Assembly (NCBI GenBank): GCA_023230455.1
Contig: JALNXH010000009.1
Location: 1-64,000 of the forward strand
DNA: 64,000 nt
Reading direction: 5' to 3'
Source of the DNA: Rhodocyclaceae bacterium
Lineage (GTDB): Bacteria; Pseudomonadota; Gammaproteobacteria; Burkholderiales; Rhodocyclaceae
A program made the position numbers and the translations under genes. A model generated the notes under the pieces. The model saw only the letters and a program-made list of their open reading frames with translations. It was not told the origin of the DNA and searched no databases. Shown here piece by piece: positions 1 through 8,951 of this stretch. How positions within the stretch are numbered: the first letter of the stretch is position 1; every line of letters starts with the position of its first letter.

Positions 1-663
1 CGATTTCCAGGTCAGGCCCAACAGCTCTCCCTGCCTCATCGCCGTCTCGACAGCCAATGTGACGGCAGGAACAAGCCAGGGATTCCGGCTTTTTCGACAC
101 TCCGCCTCAAATTGAGTCCACTCATCCTCACTCAGGCGGCGATCACGTCCTTCGCTCTCTTTCGGCTTGCGGATCTTTTCGACAGGATTTCCGCGCGGGA
201 GTGTTATGCCTTTCTCATTTTCGGCGTAGCCAAGTAATTTCGAAAGCATATAAAGTTCTTTTCGAACTGTGCTTTCACCAACTTTGCGCCTATCTGTACT
301 ACCTTTGAGTCTGGAATCCCTGAAACTGGCAACAAGCTTTTGATCAACAGCGGCAATACTGTAATCGCCAAAGAAATCATTCAGGCGGTCCAACTGGAAA
401 CGCCAGGCCTCCCTTTCATCCTCTCTGACACGGTAGTGCAGGGGCGCGAAATCGGATTTGAAATCCTTGATCAGGTCACCAACGGTTGTATGCTCGGCAG
501 CTGATGCAGAGACATACGTACCGCGATCAATTTCAGCCTCGACTCGACGCGCCCATTCCTGAGCGAGGGTTTTGTTCGGAAATGTCTTGCTCTGGACTGG
601 GTAGCCCCGCCGTCTTACACGGGCCTGCACATACCCACTGTCGCGCATCTGGAAGGTGGCCAT
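1..663 (-). CDS. Tyrosine recombinase (phage/island integrase), C-terminus cut by window edge
   Basis: 221 residues are visible and the frame is still open at base 1. The start is the ATG at 663, preceded by a GGAG ribosome binding site. Residues 1-50 form a small basic N-terminal arm-binding region. Residues 60-165 look like the core-binding SAM-like domain of phage integrases. The catalytic domain begins near residue 175 and contains the motif ETAMRQGELLGLTW, in which R210 is the first catalytic arginine. The rest of the active site (H-x-x-R, Tyr) lies off the window. The gene reads away from a partial tRNA-Ser gene 110 bases upstream, the usual place for an integrase that targets that tRNA. 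The family call is firm; the type of element cannot be told from here. Confidence 0.9.
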   Translation of the reverse strand, partial: MATFQMRDSGYVQARVRRRGYPVQSKTFPNKTLAQEWARRVEAEIDRGTYVSASAAEHTTVGDLIKDFKSDFAPLHYRVREDEREAWRFQLDRLNDFFGDYSIAAVDQKLVASFRDSRLKGSTDRRKVGESTVRKELYMLSKLLGYAENEKGITLPRGNPVEKIRKPKESEGRDRRLSEDEWTQFEAECRKSRNPWLVPAVTLAVETAMRQGELLGLTWKS

Positions 664-774
664 TCGCTTGGCTCCGAAAAATGAAGTGGCTCCGTTTTGC
701 CTCCGAAACCCATATCCGAATTATGCCACCACCACGTAACACCTGCCAATAGAGGCTTTATAAAGCAATAAATT

Positions 775-839
775 CCACGCCTGGAAAGCGTGTTTAGGAT
801 AATATCCTAACGCGGGTTCGAATCCCGCCCTCTCCGCCA
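775..839 (+). repeat. Partial tRNA-Ser(GGA) 3' segment, probable attachment site
   Basis: This stretch reproduces tRNA-Ser from the anticodon stem to the CCA end. It has the anticodon loop CTGGAAA (GGA at 783-785), a variable arm, the T-arm GCGGGTTCGAATCCCGC and the terminal GCCA. The acceptor 5' strand and the D-arm are absent: AT-rich sequence without tRNA structure precedes base 775. With the integrase starting at 663 and reading leftwards, this fits the 3' duplication left when an element integrates into a tRNA gene. The intact tRNA copy would then lie at the far end of the element, to the left of the window. It is not a working tRNA gene as it stands. Confidence 0.85.
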
Positions 840-845
840 GAAGCA

Positions 846-870
846 AAAATGCCCCTCCCGGGGCGTTTTT
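846..870. terminator. Rho-independent terminator, probably bidirectional
   Basis: Stem GCCCC / GGGGC (851-864) with a TCCC loop, an A-run on the left and a T-run on the right. It sits just after the tRNA-Ser 3' segment on the plus strand and just after the tyrA stop on the minus strand, so it can serve both directions. Confidence 0.7.
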
Positions 871-899
871 ATTTTCACTCGCGGCCGGGGATTCTGCCT

Positions 900-1787
900 T
901 TACTCTTCGGCGGTTGGCGGCAATCCTGCCAACCAGTCGGCACGCGCCCGACGGGCGGCATCGAACAATGCGGCGAGACCATTGCCATCGGCGCTGGCCA
1001 GTTTCACGCGGATGCGCAACAGCTCTGCCATGTAGGCATCCAGTTCGGTGATCAGCGCGGCGCGGTTGGCGACGCAGATATCGCGCCACATTTCCGGATG
1101 GCTGCCGGCGATGCGGGTGAAATCGCGGAAGCCGCCGGCGGCAAAGCCGAATAGCTGCCCTGAATTTTCACGCTCGGCGAACTCATGCACCAGGGCATAG
1201 GCCAGCAGATGCGGCAGATGGCTGACGGCGGCAAAGATGCGGTCGTGCGTTTCGGCATCGAGTTGTTCGATCGTCGCGCCGCAAGCCTCCCACGCCTGCT
1301 GCACACGCGACACCGCCAGCGGAGAGTTTTCCGCCAGCGGAGTGAGCACGACGCGCCGGTCGCGATAAAGGTCCGCCTGCGCCGCCATAGGGCCGCTCTT
1401 TTCGGCGCCGGCAATTGGATGGCCGGGAACAAATTGGCCGATTTTTTCGCCCAGCGCCCAACGTGCGGCCGACACGACATCCGCCTTGGTGCTGCCGCCG
1501 TCGGTGACGACGGTATCCGGGCCTAAGTGCGGCAGCAGCGCCTGTAGCACTGCCGGCATCTGGCCAACGGGCATGCCCAACAGCACCAACTCGGCACCGG
1601 CCAGTGCATCAGCCCAGTCGGCTGCGATGCGATCGATGATGCCGAGGCGCCGGGCCTCCTCCAGCGTTGCCCGGTTGCGCCCGAGGCCGACGATCTCGGC
1701 AACCGCCCCGGCGGCCTTGAGGCCCAGCGCAAACGAACCGCCTATCAGGCCGACGCCGCAGACGACGATTTTTCCAAAATGCGCCAT
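900..1787 (-). CDS. tyrA: Prephenate dehydrogenase
   Basis: 295 residues. Catalyses NAD-dependent oxidative decarboxylation of prephenate to 4-hydroxyphenylpyruvate in tyrosine synthesis, in the cytoplasm. The N-terminus has a Rossmann nucleotide-binding loop, VVCGVGLIGGSFALGL (about residues 8-24). The central part carries the family signature GHPIAGAEKSGP, and the C-terminal half is the helical dimerisation domain. No chorismate mutase or ACT domain is fused to it. Its ATG overlaps the stop of hisC by one base, so translation is probably coupled. It is the last gene of the pheA-hisC-tyrA run, and a terminator follows at 846-870. Confidence 0.95.
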   Translation of the reverse strand: MAHFGKIVVCGVGLIGGSFALGLKAAGAVAEIVGLGRNRATLEEARRLGIIDRIAADWADALAGAELVLLGMPVGQMPAVLQALLPHLGPDTVVTDGGSTKADVVSAARWALGEKIGQFVPGHPIAGAEKSGPMAAQADLYRDRRVVLTPLAENSPLAVSRVQQAWEACGATIEQLDAETHDRIFAAVSHLPHLLAYALVHEFAERENSGQLFGFAAGGFRDFTRIAGSHPEMWRDICVANRAALITELDAYMAELLRIRVKLASADGNGLAALFDAARRARADWLAGLPPTAEE

Positions 1788-2872
1788 CAGCCGTGCAATG
1801 CCTTTTCGAGGGCATCGAGAAAACGCGTGTTCTCATGCGGCAGGCCGATAGTCACGCGCAGGAAACCGGGCATGGAGACGGGGCGCACGATGACGCCTTG
1901 GCGCAGCAGCTTCTGGTTGATCCCTTGCGCGTCACCGACGTTGACCGCGACAAAGTTGGCATGGGAAGGAATGTGCTCCAGGCCTAACCGTTTACACCCG
2001 GCCACCAGCTGTTCCATGCCCTGACGATTGATGTCGTAGCTCTCGGCGAGAAAGCGATGGTCGTCGAGCGCCGCGTAGGCCCCCGCCAACGCCAGGTTGT
2101 TGACATTGAAGGGCATGCGGATGCGATTCAGCAGGTCAGCCACCTCTGCTGAGGCGACACCGAAGCCAACGCGCAGTCCGGCCAAGCCATACACCTTGGA
2201 AAAGGTACGGGCGATGATCAGATTTGGAAATTCCTTAATCCAGACGACGCTCTCGGCGCGATCCGCCGGTGCCAGATATTCGTTGTAGGCCTCGTCGAGC
2301 ATCACCAGCACGTCGCTTGGCACCGCTTCCATGAAGCGATGCACCTCGGCGTAGGAAAGGAAGGTGCCGGTCGGATTGTTCGGATTGGCGATCCAGATCA
2401 GCCGCGTATCGGAGCGGATAGCCGCGCGCATCGCCTCCAGATCGTGGCCGTAGTGCTTCGCCGGAACAACGATATTCTCGCCGCCTGCGGTCAGTGTGGC
2501 GATCGGGTAGATGGGAAACGCGTATTGCGCCGACACCGCCGAACAGCCAGCTTGCAGAAAGGCCCGCGCCGTCAGGTCGAGGATGTCGTTGGAACCGCTG
2601 CCAAGGACGATCTGGTCGCGCCCCACACCAAGATTTTCAGCCAGCTTGGCGACCAGTTCGAATTGATCGGGATAGAGGCCGACGCCACCGAGCGCCTCTT
2701 CGACCGCCGCGCCGGCCAGCGGGCTCATGCCGCGCGGATTTTCGTTCGACGCCAACTTGACGATGCTGGCCGGATCGAGATCGAACTCCCGCGCCAGTTC
2801 GGTAATCGGCTTGCCCGGCACATAGGCCGAAATGGCACGGATGTGGGGCGGCGCCTGCTGCGCAATGCTCAT
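1787..2872 (-). CDS. hisC: Histidinol-phosphate / aromatic amino acid aminotransferase
   Basis: 361 residues from the ATG at 2872, which has a GAGGG ribosome binding site; the frame stays open further upstream only because it runs into pheA. It is a fold-type I PLP enzyme. The PLP-lysine is in the segment ARTFSKVYGLAGLRVGFG, and IWIANPNNPTGT is the conserved Asn-Pro-Thr region. Members of this family located between pheA and tyrA generally act as the aromatic aminotransferase, and many also accept histidinol phosphate. Which substrate dominates cannot be read from sequence. It ends in a one-base overlap with tyrA. Confidence 0.92.
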   Translation of the reverse strand: MSIAQQAPPHIRAISAYVPGKPITELAREFDLDPASIVKLASNENPRGMSPLAGAAVEEALGGVGLYPDQFELVAKLAENLGVGRDQIVLGSGSNDILDLTARAFLQAGCSAVSAQYAFPIYPIATLTAGGENIVVPAKHYGHDLEAMRAAIRSDTRLIWIANPNNPTGTFLSYAEVHRFMEAVPSDVLVMLDEAYNEYLAPADRAESVVWIKEFPNLIIARTFSKVYGLAGLRVGFGVASAEVADLLNRIRMPFNVNNLALAGAYAALDDHRFLAESYDINRQGMEQLVAGCKRLGLEHIPSHANFVAVNVGDAQGINQKLLRQGVIVRPVSMPGFLRVTIGLPHENTRFLDALEKALHG

Positions 2873-2882
2873 GGAGAAACCC

Positions 2883-3965
2883 TCAGAAAACCGCTTGCGG
2901 ATACGACCCGAGTTCCTTGACGAAGCCGGCGCGGCGCCGCAACTCGTCGAGTGCCGCCACCACCGGCGGATCTTCGCGATGGCCTTCAATGTCGATGTAG
3001 AACACATACTCCCAGCGATTGCCGCCGAATCCGCGCGCGGGACGAGACTCCAGATGCGTCATCGACACGCCGTTCTGTGCCAGCGGCGCCAACAGTTCAT
3101 GTACCGCACCGGGCCGATTGGCCGCCGAGCACACCAGCGAAGTCTTGTCGCGACCAGACGGGCTCGCGTCGTGGGCAGAGAGCACGACAAAGCGCGTAGT
3201 GTTGTTCGGATCATCTTCTATATTCGCTGCCAGTACGCCAAGTCGGTACAGTTCAGCGGCTGCTTCGCCGGCCACCGCCGCCGCACCGGCTTCGGCAGCC
3301 GCCAGACGGGCGGCTTCGGCATTGCTCGCCACCGCCACACGTGGCACCTGAGGCAGATTGCGGTTGAGCCATTCGTGGCATTGCGCCAGCGACTGGGAAT
3401 GGGAATACACCGTCCGCACTTCGTCCAGTCTCCCACCCGACGCCATCAGTTGGTGATGGACCGGAAGATTCACCTCGCCGCAAATTTGCAGCGGCGAAGA
3501 CAACAGCAGATCGAGCGAGCGGCCGACAGCCCCTTCGGTAGAGTTTTCCACCGGCACCACCGCGTAATGTGCGTTGCCGGCTTCGACCGCACGGAACACA
3601 TCGTCGATCGCCGCACAAGGCAGCAAGGTCGGCGCGCTGCCGAAGTGTTTGCGCGCGGCGCTCTCAGAATAGGTGCCGGCCGGCCCAAGGTAGGCGATGA
3701 TCAGCGGCTGTTCCAACGCCAGGCAGGCCGACATGATTTCGCGGAAGATGCGCTGCACGGCGGCGGCCGGCAACGGCCCCGGATTGGCCTCGCCGATCCG
3801 ACGCAGAACCTGGGCCTCGCGCTCGGGACGATAGATATTCCCCTGCTTGATCTCGCCGATGCGGTGAGCGATACGTGCCCGCTCGCCTATCAGCCGCAGG
3901 GTTTCGTCATCGATCTGGTCGATGCGTTGCCGCAAGCTCTCCAGCTCTTCCTTGTCGTCAGCCAC
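2883..3965 (-). CDS. pheA: Bifunctional chorismate mutase / prephenate dehydratase (P-protein)
   Basis: 360 residues, the usual length. The first roughly 90 residues are an AroQ-type chorismate mutase (LESLRQRIDQIDDETLRLIGER). Next is the prephenate dehydratase domain, starting at AYLGPAGTYSESAA and including the VPVENSTEGAVG substrate motif. The C-terminus is an ACT domain with the phenylalanine-binding ESRPARGFGG type motif, so feedback inhibition by phenylalanine is expected. It converts chorismate through prephenate to phenylpyruvate. It lies 10 bases upstream of hisC and one base after serA, inside one continuous minus-strand gene run. Confidence 0.96.
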   Translation of the reverse strand: MADDKEELESLRQRIDQIDDETLRLIGERARIAHRIGEIKQGNIYRPEREAQVLRRIGEANPGPLPAAAVQRIFREIMSACLALEQPLIIAYLGPAGTYSESAARKHFGSAPTLLPCAAIDDVFRAVEAGNAHYAVVPVENSTEGAVGRSLDLLLSSPLQICGEVNLPVHHQLMASGGRLDEVRTVYSHSQSLAQCHEWLNRNLPQVPRVAVASNAEAARLAAAEAGAAAVAGEAAAELYRLGVLAANIEDDPNNTTRFVVLSAHDASPSGRDKTSLVCSAANRPGAVHELLAPLAQNGVSMTHLESRPARGFGGNRWEYVFYIDIEGHREDPPVVAALDELRRRAGFVKELGSYPQAVF

Positions 3966-3966
3966 C

Positions 3967-5151
3967 TCACCCCTCCAGAGGCAGATACCTTACCGCCAGG
4001 ACGCCGGCAATACCAGAGATCGACTTCACCAGCGCGGGACTCACCTTGCTATCGACGTCGACCAGCGTATAGGCGATCTCGCCGCGCGACTTGTTTACCA
4101 TGTTGTGAATGTTAAGTCCGGCCTGGGCCAGCGCGGTCGAAATCTGCCCCACCATATTCGGCACATTGGCATTGGCAATCGCGATGCGATAACCGGATTC
4201 GCGCGGCATCTCAACGTTGGGGAAATTCACTGCGTTGCGCACATGGCCATGATCGAGGTAATCGACCAGTTGGTCGGCCACCATTAAGGCGCAGTTTTCC
4301 TCGGCTTCGCGGGTCGAGGCGCCAAGATGCGGCAACGCCACCACACCGGGCTTGCCGTTGAGCGTGCCGCTGGGGAAATCGCAAATGTAGCGGCCGAGTT
4401 TCTTCGCCGCCAGCGCAGCCAGGATGGCATCTTCATTCACCACGCCGTCGCGGGAAAAGTTCAGCAGCACCGCGCCGTGGCGCATCAGGCCGATGTTCTC
4501 GGCGTTGACCAGGTTGCGTGTAGCGTCGACCAGCGGCACATGCAGGCTGACGAACTGGGCGTGCTTCAGCACCTCGGCCACACTGTGCGCCTTCTTCACC
4601 TGCGAGGGCAGACTCCAGGCGGCGTCGACGGTGATTTCCGGATCGTAGCCGAGCACGTCCATGCCGAGCTTGATCGCCGCATCGGCGACCAAGCAGCCAA
4701 TCTTGCCTAGGCCGATGATGCCCAACGTCTGGCCGGCCAGTTCGTAGCCGGCAAACGACTTCTTGCCGTCCTCGACCTTGCTGTCCATTTCGGGGTCAGC
4801 CGGGTCCAGTGCTGAAACGAAGCTCAACGCACCGGCAAGGTTACGGGCGGCGAGCAGCATTCCGGCAATCACCAACTCCTTCACCGCATTGGCATTGGCA
4901 CCCGGCGCATTGAACACCGGCACACCGCGCTGGCTCATCGCCTTCACCGGGATGTTGTTGGTACCGGCGCCGGCGCGGCCAATGGCCAGCACCGAGGCGG
5001 GAATTTCCATCGTATGCATATCGGCGGAGCGCACCAGCACCGCATCGGGATCCTTGATGTCCTTGCCCGTGGTGTAGCGGCCTTCGGGCAGACGCTTGAG
5101 GCCGGTCGCCGAAATCTGGTTGAGGACCAGCACCTTGAATTGACGGCTCAT
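3967..5151 (-). CDS. serA: D-3-phosphoglycerate dehydrogenase
   Basis: 394 residues. First step of serine synthesis: oxidises 3-phosphoglycerate with NAD. It has the 2-hydroxyacid dehydrogenase fold, with the Rossmann loop in LGIIGLGKIGCLVADAA, the substrate and catalytic region around LLNFSRDGVVNEDAI, and the late catalytic histidine in ALPHLGASTREAEENCA. A C-terminal ACT domain (ANVPNMVGQISTALAQAG onward) suggests allosteric control by serine. It sits 4 bases after serC and directly before pheA, which links serine and aromatic amino acid supply in one transcription unit. Confidence 0.95.
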   Translation of the reverse strand: MSRQFKVLVLNQISATGLKRLPEGRYTTGKDIKDPDAVLVRSADMHTMEIPASVLAIGRAGAGTNNIPVKAMSQRGVPVFNAPGANANAVKELVIAGMLLAARNLAGALSFVSALDPADPEMDSKVEDGKKSFAGYELAGQTLGIIGLGKIGCLVADAAIKLGMDVLGYDPEITVDAAWSLPSQVKKAHSVAEVLKHAQFVSLHVPLVDATRNLVNAENIGLMRHGAVLLNFSRDGVVNEDAILAALAAKKLGRYICDFPSGTLNGKPGVVALPHLGASTREAEENCALMVADQLVDYLDHGHVRNAVNFPNVEMPRESGYRIAIANANVPNMVGQISTALAQAGLNIHNMVNKSRGEIAYTLVDVDSKVSPALVKSISGIAGVLAVRYLPLEG

Positions 5152-5155
5152 GGCG

Positions 5156-6238
5156 TTATCCGTGCTGGCGCTCGAATTCGCGCATGTAAGCCACCAGCGC
5201 CTCGACGCCCGCTACCGGCATCGCGTTGTAGATCGAGGCACGCATGCCGCCGACCGAGCGATGGCCCTTGAGCTGGATCATATTGCGCTCCTTGGCTCCT
5301 TTCAGAAAGGCGTCGTCGAGTTCCGCATTCTTCAGCGTGAAGGGCACGTTCATGCGTGAACGGTCCTGCTTCCTTACCGGATTGGCGAAGAATTTGCTGC
5401 CGTCGAGGAAATCATAGAGCAGCGCGGCCTTTTCGATATTCTTGCGCTCGACCGCCACCAGCCCGCCCTGGCGCTTCAGCCACTGAAACACCAGTCCGGC
5501 AATGTAGATGCCATAGGTCGGCGGCGTGTTGTACATCGAGTCGTTGTCGGCGTGGATCTTGTAGTCGAGCATCGTCGGCGGAGTCGGCACCGCATGACCG
5601 ATCAGGTCGTCGCGGACGATGACGATAGTGAGGCCGGCGGGGCCGATGTTCTTTTGCGCGCCGGCGTAGATCAGGCCGTACTTGGAGACATCCACCGGCT
5701 TGGAGAGAATGTTCGACGACATGTCGCAGACCAGCGGCACGTCGCCGGTATCCGGGGTCCAATGAAACTCAACACCGCCGATGGTTTCATTCGCCGTGTA
5801 ATGCACGTAGGCCGCGTTTTTGTCGAGCTTCCAGTCCTTCTGCGCCGGCGCATAGTTAAAGTTAGCGTCTTCGGCCGATGCAACCACATTCACCTGGCCG
5901 AACAGCTTGGCTTCCTTTATTGCCTTCTTCGCCCACTCGCCGGTATGCACGTAGTCTGCGCCGGCCTTGCCGCGCAACAGATTGACCGGAATCATCTCGA
6001 ACTGCAACGTGGCGCCGCCCTGTAGGAACAGCACCTTGTAATTCGCCGGGATGGCGAGCAATTCGCGCAGATCGGCTTCGGCCTGTGCATGGATGCCCAT
6101 GTACTCCTTGCCGCGATGGCTCATTTCCATCACCGACTGGCCGGATTTGTTCCAGTCGAGCAGTTCGTCGGCGGCCTGGCGCAACACCTCTTCGGGCAAG
6201 GCGGCAGGTCCGGCGCTGAAATTGAATACGCGTGCCAT
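5156..6238 (-). CDS. serC: Phosphoserine aminotransferase
   Basis: 360 residues, the standard length. A PLP enzyme that converts 3-phosphohydroxypyruvate to phosphoserine, with a role in vitamin B6 synthesis in many bacteria. The family start FNFSAGPAALPEEVL is clear, QGGATLQFEMIPVNLL is the PLP phosphate-binding region, and the Schiff-base lysine lies in YAGAQKNIGPAGL. The C-terminal RSVGGMRASIYNAMP is also typical. It begins 6 bases after gyrA ends, so it probably shares the gyrA transcript; gyrA-serC linkage is common in betaproteobacteria. Confidence 0.96.
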   Translation of the reverse strand: MARVFNFSAGPAALPEEVLRQAADELLDWNKSGQSVMEMSHRGKEYMGIHAQAEADLRELLAIPANYKVLFLQGGATLQFEMIPVNLLRGKAGADYVHTGEWAKKAIKEAKLFGQVNVVASAEDANFNYAPAQKDWKLDKNAAYVHYTANETIGGVEFHWTPDTGDVPLVCDMSSNILSKPVDVSKYGLIYAGAQKNIGPAGLTIVIVRDDLIGHAVPTPPTMLDYKIHADNDSMYNTPPTYGIYIAGLVFQWLKRQGGLVAVERKNIEKAALLYDFLDGSKFFANPVRKQDRSRMNVPFTLKNAELDDAFLKGAKERNMIQLKGHRSVGGMRASIYNAMPVAGVEALVAYMREFERQHG

Positions 6239-6244
6239 GTTTAC

Positions 6245-8818
6245 TCACTCCCCTTCATCTATGGATTCCGAATCTTCTGTTTCCACCACTTTCTCAACGC
6301 CGGCGAGAACGGTGCCCTGGTCGAGATTGATCAGCGTCACACCCTGTGTCGCCCGGCTCATTTCGCGAATGTCGGCAATGCGGGTGCGGATCAGCACCCC
6401 GCCGGTGGAGATCAGCATGATCTCCTCGTTGCTCTCGCCCTGCGAGGTAAGCACGGCAGCAACGACCTTGCCGTTGCGCTCGGAGGTCTGGATCGCGATC
6501 ATCCCCTTGGTACCACGGCCATGACGAGTGTATTCGACGATCGGGGTGCGCTTGCCGTAGCCGTTCTCTGTGGCGGTGAGCACCGACCAGTCCTCGCTGT
6601 CGGCGACCAGCATGGAGATCACCGATTGACCGTCCTCCAGCATCATGCCGCGCACGCCACGCGACTCGCGGCCCATCGGGCGAACGTCATTTTCGTCGAA
6701 ACGTACCGCCTTGCCGGAGTCGGAGAACAGCATCACGTCGGAATGGCCATCGGTGATGGCAACGCCTATCAGGTGATCGCCATCATCCAGGTGGGCAGCG
6801 ATGATGCCGGCCTTGCGCGGGTTGGCGAAGGCCTTAAGCGGCGTCTTCTTGACGGTACCCATGGCCGTGGCCATGAAAATGTAGTGCTCGTCGTCGAATT
6901 CCTTGACCGGTAGCACGGTGGTGATCTTTTCGCCTTCGAGCAACGGGAACAGATTGACGATGGGCTTCCCGCGCGAACCGCGCGCACCTTCCGGCGCCTC
7001 GTAAACCTTTAGCCAATAGGCACGGCCCCGATTGGAAAAGCACAGGATGTAGTCATGGGTGTTGGCGACGAACAACCGGTCAACGAAATCGTCGTCCTTC
7101 ACCGCGGCCGCCTGCTTACCTCGCCCGCCGCGTTTTTGCGCACGGTAATCGGCCAGAGGCTGGCGCTTGAAATAACCGCCGTGCGACAACGTAACCACCA
7201 TGTCCTCGCGGGCGATCAGATCTTCGATATTGATGTCCGACGTATTCAGCACGATCTCCGAGCGCCGCGGATCGCCAAACTGGGCCTTGATGGCTGTAAG
7301 TTCGTCGGCAATGATGCGGGTGATACGCTCCGGCCGGGCGAGAATATCGAGCAGATCGGCAATCTGCGCCATGACGTCCTTGTACTCGGCGACAATCTTG
7401 TCCTGCTCCAGCCCTGTCAGGCGTTGCAGGCGCAGTTCCAGTATGGCCTGGGCCTGTGCGTCGGAGAGACGATAGCCTTGCTCCGAAAGGCCGAATTCCG
7501 CCGCCAGCCCCTCCGGACGCGAGGCCTCCGCCGCAGCACGGACCAGCATTTCCTCGACCAGGGCTGAGCGCCACTGGCGTGCCATCAGGCCTTTCTTGGC
7601 TTCGGCCGGCGTCGGCGCTGCCTTGATCAGCGCGATCACCTCGTCCACGTTGGACAGCGCAACGGCAAGGCCCTCGAGGATATGGCCGCGTTCGCGCGCC
7701 TTGCGCAGTTCGAACACGGTGCGCCGCGTCACCACCTCGCGCCGGTGAGCGAGGAAGGCGTCAAGCATTTCCTTCAGGTTGAGCAGGCGCGGCCGGCCGT
7801 CCACCAGCGCAACCATGTTCATGCCAAAGGTGTCCTGCAACTGGGTCTGCTTGTACAGGTTGTTGAGCACCACTTCCGGTACTTCGCCGCGCTTCAGCTC
7901 GATTACCACGCGCATACCGGATTTGTCTGACTCGTCCTGCAAATGGGCAATGCCTTCGATCTTCTTCTCGTTGACCAGTTCGGCGATTTTTTCCAGTAGG
8001 GTGCGCTTGTTGACCTGGTAGGGCAGCTCGTCGACGATGATCGCCTGCTTGCCACCCTTTTCCAGATCCTCGATGTGGGTCCGGGCCCGCATCACGCAGC
8101 GACCGCGGCCAGTGCGGTAGCCGTCCTGAACGCCGGAGAGGCCGTAGATCAGGCCCGCCGTGGGGAAGTCGGGCGCCGGTATGATCTGGATCAGATCGTC
8201 GATGCTCATCGATGGATCGGCCAGCAGCGCCAGACAGGCATCGACCACTTCGTTCAGGTTGTGCGGTGGAATGTTGGTCGCCATGCCGACCGCAATGCCC
8301 GAACTGCCGTTGATCAGCAGATTGGGAATGCGCGCCGGGAGGATCAGCGGTTCCTGTTCGGCGCCGTCGTAGTTGGGCCCGAAATCGACGGTTTCCTTCT
8401 CGATGTCGAACAGCAACTCATGGCCGACACGAGCCATGCGGATTTCCGTGTAGCGCATCGCCGCGGCATTGTCGCCGTCGACCGAACCGAAGTTGCCCTG
8501 GCCATCCACCAGCATGTAGCGCAGGCTGAAATTCTGCGCCATGCGAACGATGGTGTCATACACCGCGGTATCGCCGTGGGGGTGGTACTTACCGATCACA
8601 TCGCCGACGATACGCGCCGACTTCTTGTAAGCCTTGTTCCAGTCGTTGCCCAACTCGTGCATCGCGAACAGCACCCGCCGATGCACTGGCTTGAGACCGT
8701 CCCGCACATCTGGAAGCGCCCGCCCGACGATTACGCTCATGGCGTAATCGAGGTAGGAATGGCGCATCTCCTCTTCGAGGCTGATCGGCAGGGTTTCCTT
8801 GGCGAAGGTAGCAGTCAT
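6245..8818 (-). CDS. gyrA: DNA gyrase subunit A
   Basis: 857 residues. It is the breakage-reunion subunit of the A2B2 gyrase that introduces negative supercoils. The winged-helix catalytic region is near the N-terminus, and the active-site tyrosine is in AAAMRYTEIRM. The quinolone pocket reads HPHGDTAVYDTI, so the position equivalent to E. coli Ser83 is Thr and Asp87 is kept. The C-terminal half has the repeated beta-pinwheel blades for DNA wrapping, with the GyrA box in the QKRGGRGKQ region. It ends in an acidic tail (VVETEDSESIDEGE). First gene of the gyrA-serC-serA-pheA-hisC-tyrA run. Confidence 0.97.
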   Translation of the reverse strand: MTATFAKETLPISLEEEMRHSYLDYAMSVIVGRALPDVRDGLKPVHRRVLFAMHELGNDWNKAYKKSARIVGDVIGKYHPHGDTAVYDTIVRMAQNFSLRYMLVDGQGNFGSVDGDNAAAMRYTEIRMARVGHELLFDIEKETVDFGPNYDGAEQEPLILPARIPNLLINGSSGIAVGMATNIPPHNLNEVVDACLALLADPSMSIDDLIQIIPAPDFPTAGLIYGLSGVQDGYRTGRGRCVMRARTHIEDLEKGGKQAIIVDELPYQVNKRTLLEKIAELVNEKKIEGIAHLQDESDKSGMRVVIELKRGEVPEVVLNNLYKQTQLQDTFGMNMVALVDGRPRLLNLKEMLDAFLAHRREVVTRRTVFELRKARERGHILEGLAVALSNVDEVIALIKAAPTPAEAKKGLMARQWRSALVEEMLVRAAAEASRPEGLAAEFGLSEQGYRLSDAQAQAILELRLQRLTGLEQDKIVAEYKDVMAQIADLLDILARPERITRIIADELTAIKAQFGDPRRSEIVLNTSDINIEDLIAREDMVVTLSHGGYFKRQPLADYRAQKRGGRGKQAAAVKDDDFVDRLFVANTHDYILCFSNRGRAYWLKVYEAPEGARGSRGKPIVNLFPLLEGEKITTVLPVKEFDDEHYIFMATAMGTVKKTPLKAFANPRKAGIIAAHLDDGDHLIGVAITDGHSDVMLFSDSGKAVRFDENDVRPMGRESRGVRGMMLEDGQSVISMLVADSEDWSVLTATENGYGKRTPIVEYTRHGRGTKGMIAIQTSERNGKVVAAVLTSQGESNEEIMLISTGGVLIRTRIADIREMSRATQGVTLINLDQGTVLAGVEKVVETEDSESIDEGE

Positions 8819-8852
8819 GGTCAGCGAAGGTCGGGTCAGCCGAAAGGGTGCG

Positions 8853-8880
8853 ATTCTAGCATGCGCCGACGTCCAAGCCG
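8853..8880 (-). promoter_or_regulatory. Likely gyrA promoter (extended -10)
   Basis: On the minus strand TGCTAGAAT forms an extended -10 element (hexamer at 8853-8858), 35 bases upstream of the gyrA ATG. No good -35 hexamer stands at the standard distance, which is tolerated with an extended -10. The assignment is by eye only. Confidence 0.4.
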
Positions 8881-8916
8881 GCCCGGCAGCCGACTCTCGA
8901 AGGAATCATCGGTCCG

Positions 8917-8945
8917 TTGTATCCAATTGATTAATCTGCTTAAAT
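8917..8945 (+). promoter_or_regulatory. Candidate mtaD promoter, close to the start codon
   Basis: TTGTAT (8917-8922), a 17-base spacer and TTAAAT (8940-8945) fit a sigma-70 promoter. The mtaD ATG at 8952 is only 7 bases beyond the -10, so a transcript from here would have almost no leader. No Shine-Dalgarno motif is visible before that ATG. Confidence 0.35.
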
Positions 8946-8951
8946 CAAGCC

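Noticed and set aside
775..839. Functional tRNA-Ser(GGA) gene
   Set aside because: The acceptor 5' strand and D-arm are missing, so it can only be an attachment-site remnant here.
6245..8818. Thr at the GyrA position equal to E. coli Ser83 as a quinolone resistance mutation
   Set aside because: Thr is the natural residue in several species (for example Pseudomonas) and Asp87 is unchanged.
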